A DNA stretch of 7,868 nt from Geothermobacter sp964441925 (GTDB taxonomy: Bacteria > Desulfobacterota > Desulfuromonadia > Desulfuromonadales > Geothermobacteraceae), in assembly GCA_964441925.1 (NCBI GenBank), contig CAYTVY010000116.1, positions 1 through 7,868 of the forward strand, given 5' to 3'. Below the pieces are notes generated by a model, which saw only the letters and a program-made list of their open reading frames with translations, made no database searches and had not been told where the DNA came from. A program made the position numbers and the translations under genes. Below are positions 6,244 through 7,868 of this stretch, piece after piece. Every line of letters starts with the position of its first letter. The stretch's first letter is position 1.

Positions 6244-6678
6244 ATGCCGATGGTCAAGTGGAACCCGCTGCCCGAGCTGGAGGATATCCGGCGGCGCATG
6301 GACCGCCTGCTCGATGCCAGCCGGGAGCAGATCTCCGAGGAAACGGCCGAACGGCGCGTCTGGCAGCCGGTGGCCGACATCTGTGAGAACGAGCGGCAGA
6401 TCGTCGTTCATCTCGAGCTGCCGGGCGTCCCCCAGGATGCCATCGACGTCCGGATCGAGGGGCACAACCTGGTCGTCTCCGGTGAGCGGCCCTTCGTGCA
6501 GACCGAGGGCTACCAGCGCATCGAGGGCAGTTACGGCCCCTTCGAGCGTTCCTTCATCCTGCCGTCCGGCATCGACGAATCCGGCATCTCCGCCCGCTGT
6601 GAGCTGGGTGTGCTGCGGGTGGTCCTGCCCAAGCAGCCGCCGGGAAAGGCGAAGCAGATCACGGTCGAGGCCGAATGA
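6244..6678 (+). CDS. Hsp20/alpha-crystallin family small heat-shock protein
   Basis: A 144-residue ATP-independent holdase that binds unfolding proteins and keeps them available for refolding or degradation. The N-terminal arm (1-39) has an amphipathic helix ELEDIRRRMDRLLDAS. The alpha-crystallin domain (about 40-131) begins WQPVADICENERQIVVHLELPGV and ends with the family signature GVLRVVLPK (122-130). The C-terminal tail carries the I-x-V motif (I139-T-V141) that locks oligomers together. Length is typical of bacterial class A Hsp20. Three in-frame ATGs lie close together (6238, 6244, 6250); 6244 is chosen because GGGAGG (6232-6237) is six bases upstream. It sits 100 bases after the AAA-Lon gene, with its own promoter. 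A hand-over of clients to the upstream protease is a reasonable but untested idea. Confidence 0.93.
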   Translation: MPMVKWNPLPELEDIRRRMDRLLDASREQISEETAERRVWQPVADICENERQIVVHLELPGVPQDAIDVRIEGHNLVVSGERPFVQTEGYQRIEGSYGPFERSFILPSGIDESGISARCELGVLRVVLPKQPPGKAKQITVEAE

Positions 6679-6682
6679 GGAC

Positions 6683-6718
6683 AAAGGGGCGAAGCCGGCA
6701 ACGCGGTTTCGCCCCTTT
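6683..6718. terminator. Shared hairpin terminator between convergent hsp20 and mscS-like genes
   Basis: AAAGGGGCGAAGCCG (6683-6697) pairs with CGGTTTCGCCCCTTT (6704-6718) over 15 positions, one a G-U wobble, around the six-base loop GCAACG. It begins four bases after the hsp20 stop. On the plus strand the stem ends in TTT, and on the minus strand the same A/T pairs give CCTTT, so it can serve both directions. Any U-tract beyond the stem is short. Confidence 0.7.
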
Positions 6719-6719
6719 C

Positions 6720-6740
6720 GACCTTCCGGCGGGGAAGGTC
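6720..6740 (-). terminator. Second small hairpin overlapping the mscS-like stop codon
   Basis: GACCTTCC (6720-6727) pairs with GGAAGGTC (6733-6740) around GGCGG: eight perfect pairs. It overlaps the stop codon of the channel gene (6739-6741) and lies two bases from the larger hairpin. It has no T-run of its own, so it may only protect transcript 3' ends or help the neighbouring terminator. Confidence 0.35.
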
Positions 6741-7863
6741 AAAGTTCCCTTTCCTCCGCCGGGGCCGGTTCCATGTCTCCTTCCTTGTGCTGCAGGTAGA
6801 TGGTGCGGCTGGGGAAGGCGATCTCCAGCCCCATTTCCTCCAGCAGTTCCATGATCTTCAGACAGAGGTCCTGCCGGGCGTCGAGGTACTCCCCCCAGAC
6901 AGTGGTCGTGGTGAAGCAGTAGACCATGATGTCGAGGGACGAGGGACCAAAATCGGTGAAGTTGACCAGCCAGAAGTCCTGATCGATGGCCGGATGGGTG
7001 CGCAGCAGGTCGCGGATGCCCTCGACCGCCTGCCGCATCCGCTGTGGACCGGTGTCGTAGGTCAGGCCGACGGTCAGCTTGATGCGCCGTTTCGGCATGC
7101 GCGAGTAGTTGTTGATCGCCTGGTTGGCGATCACCGAGTTGGGCACCGAGATCAGGGTCTTGGCGAAGGTGCGGATCTTGGTCGAACGGAAGCCGACCTC
7201 CTCCACCGTTCCTTCCAGATCGCCGGTCTTGATCCAGTCGCCCAGTCCGAAGGGCCGGTCGAGCAGGATCATGATCGAGCCGAAGACGTTGGCCAGGGTG
7301 TCGCGGGCGGCCAGGGCGACGGCGAGACCGCCGATGCCGAGGGAGGCGAGCAGGCCGGAGATCGAGTAGCCGAGGTTCTGGATCACCATCAGCACCGCCA
7401 TGGCGACGATGAAGATCCGCAGCGCCTTGCGGATGAAGGGGGCGAGATGATCGTCGAGATCGGTTTCGGTCTTGCCCGACCAGGTCTTGAGCAGCAGGTC
7501 GATGACGTCGACCAGGTTGAACAGGGCCCAGGCGATGCTGAAGGTGACCAGGATCCGGACCAGCGCCTCACCGGCGAAAGCCAGATCGATCGGTTCGGTC
7601 GGCAGTTGCAGCAGCTCGAGGGCCAGGGCCAGACCGCCGATGAAGACGAGCAGTTCCGCCGGCTTGCGCAGGGCGGCCAGGGCCCGGTCGTCGTAGTCGC
7701 CGCGGGAGCGTCCGGCCAGCGGGAAAAGGACGCGGATGAAGAACTGGCCGACCAGCTTCTTGGCCAGCAGACCGACGAACAGCATCCCCATGGCCATGGC
7801 GAAGCGGCTTAAGGGGATGCCGAGAAAGGTTTCGGTGAAGATCTGGCGGATGGTTTCGAGCAT
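6739..7863 (-). CDS. MscS-family mechanosensitive ion channel
   Basis: A 374-residue inner-membrane channel of the small-conductance mechanosensitive family, which opens under membrane tension to release solutes during hypo-osmotic shock. Hydrophobic segments lie near residues 20-45, 69-87, 100-125, 146-165 and 168-201, giving about five membrane helices, more than the three of E. coli MscS and closer to YnaI-type members. The last is the pore helix, with the family's Gly/Ala pattern (SLGIGGLAVALAARDTLANV, 174-193), followed by the beta-domain signature LLDRPFGLGDWI and by TFAKTLISVPNSVIANQAINNYSR. A cytoplasmic alpha/beta domain and a charged tail (EPAPAEEREL) finish the protein. The start ATG at 7863 is only five bases from the window edge, so its ribosome site is out of sight and a start further upstream cannot be excluded. 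It converges on hsp20 and has its own, unseen promoter. Confidence 0.9.
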   Translation of the reverse strand: MLETIRQIFTETFLGIPLSRFAMAMGMLFVGLLAKKLVGQFFIRVLFPLAGRSRGDYDDRALAALRKPAELLVFIGGLALALELLQLPTEPIDLAFAGEALVRILVTFSIAWALFNLVDVIDLLLKTWSGKTETDLDDHLAPFIRKALRIFIVAMAVLMVIQNLGYSISGLLASLGIGGLAVALAARDTLANVFGSIMILLDRPFGLGDWIKTGDLEGTVEEVGFRSTKIRTFAKTLISVPNSVIANQAINNYSRMPKRRIKLTVGLTYDTGPQRMRQAVEGIRDLLRTHPAIDQDFWLVNFTDFGPSSLDIMVYCFTTTTVWGEYLDARQDLCLKIMELLEEMGLEIAFPSRTIYLQHKEGDMEPAPAEEREL

Positions 7864-7868
7864 CGGGT

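Noticed and set aside
2691..6380. Open frame of 1229 codons on the minus strand opposite the AAA-Lon gene
   Set aside because: Its translation is rich in His, Gln, Gly and Asp with no recognisable motifs, as expected for an antisense frame of a GC-rich gene. The plus strand holds clear Walker and Lon motifs.
6787..7812. Long plus-strand open frame opposite the MscS-like gene
   Set aside because: Translation is dominated by Asp, Gly, Glu and Gln repeats typical of the reverse of membrane-protein codons; the minus strand has the MscS signature.

Overview
The window is GC-rich (low to mid 60s percent by eye) with tightly packed genes of bacterial type. The gene content (ResB-type cytochrome c assembly protein, a DUF362/ferredoxin protein, an SPFH protein with a AAA-Lon partner, Hsp20, MscS) fits a Gram-negative anaerobe or facultative anaerobe. 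A Desulfuromonadales/Geobacter-like organism is my best guess, but this is inference from gene style and no marker gene settles it. There are no tRNAs, rRNAs, CRISPR arrays or mobile elements.

Layout. (1) 1-455, +: the 3' end of a resB-like gene, followed by a weak hairpin/T-run terminator (471-494). (2) 497-1624, -: a DUF362 protein carrying two [4Fe-4S] ferredoxin motifs, convergent with resB. (3) 1625-1866: a divergent intergenic region. Its right half holds an extended -10 promoter and an unusually strong Shine-Dalgarno sequence, part of which can pair with bases just upstream. (4) 1867-6143, +: a two-gene operon joined by a TGATG stop/start overlap. It encodes a membrane-anchored SPFH/band 7 protein and a 1111-residue protein made of two Cdc48/FtsH-style AAA+ modules fused to a C-terminal Lon (S16) peptidase domain. 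(5) 6244-6678, +: a small heat-shock protein of the Hsp20 family behind its own near-consensus sigma70 promoter. (6) 6683-6740: a strong hairpin and a smaller one shared by convergent genes. (7) 6739-7863, -: an MscS-family mechanosensitive channel.

How it fits together. The SPFH gene and the AAA-AAA-Lon gene look like a functional parallel to HflK/HflC with FtsH, with a Lon-type peptidase replacing the FtsH metalloprotease. The next gene encodes a holdase chaperone, so the block 1867-6678 can be read as a protein quality-control cluster at the membrane, with a membrane-tension channel beyond it. The most unusual item is the protease. Its two AAA modules appear to have complementary defects: module 1 keeps an aromatic pore-loop motif but has a degenerate Walker B, while module 2 keeps Walker A and B but lacks the pore-loop aromatic. 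The Lon Ser-Lys dyad is retained in an altered setting.
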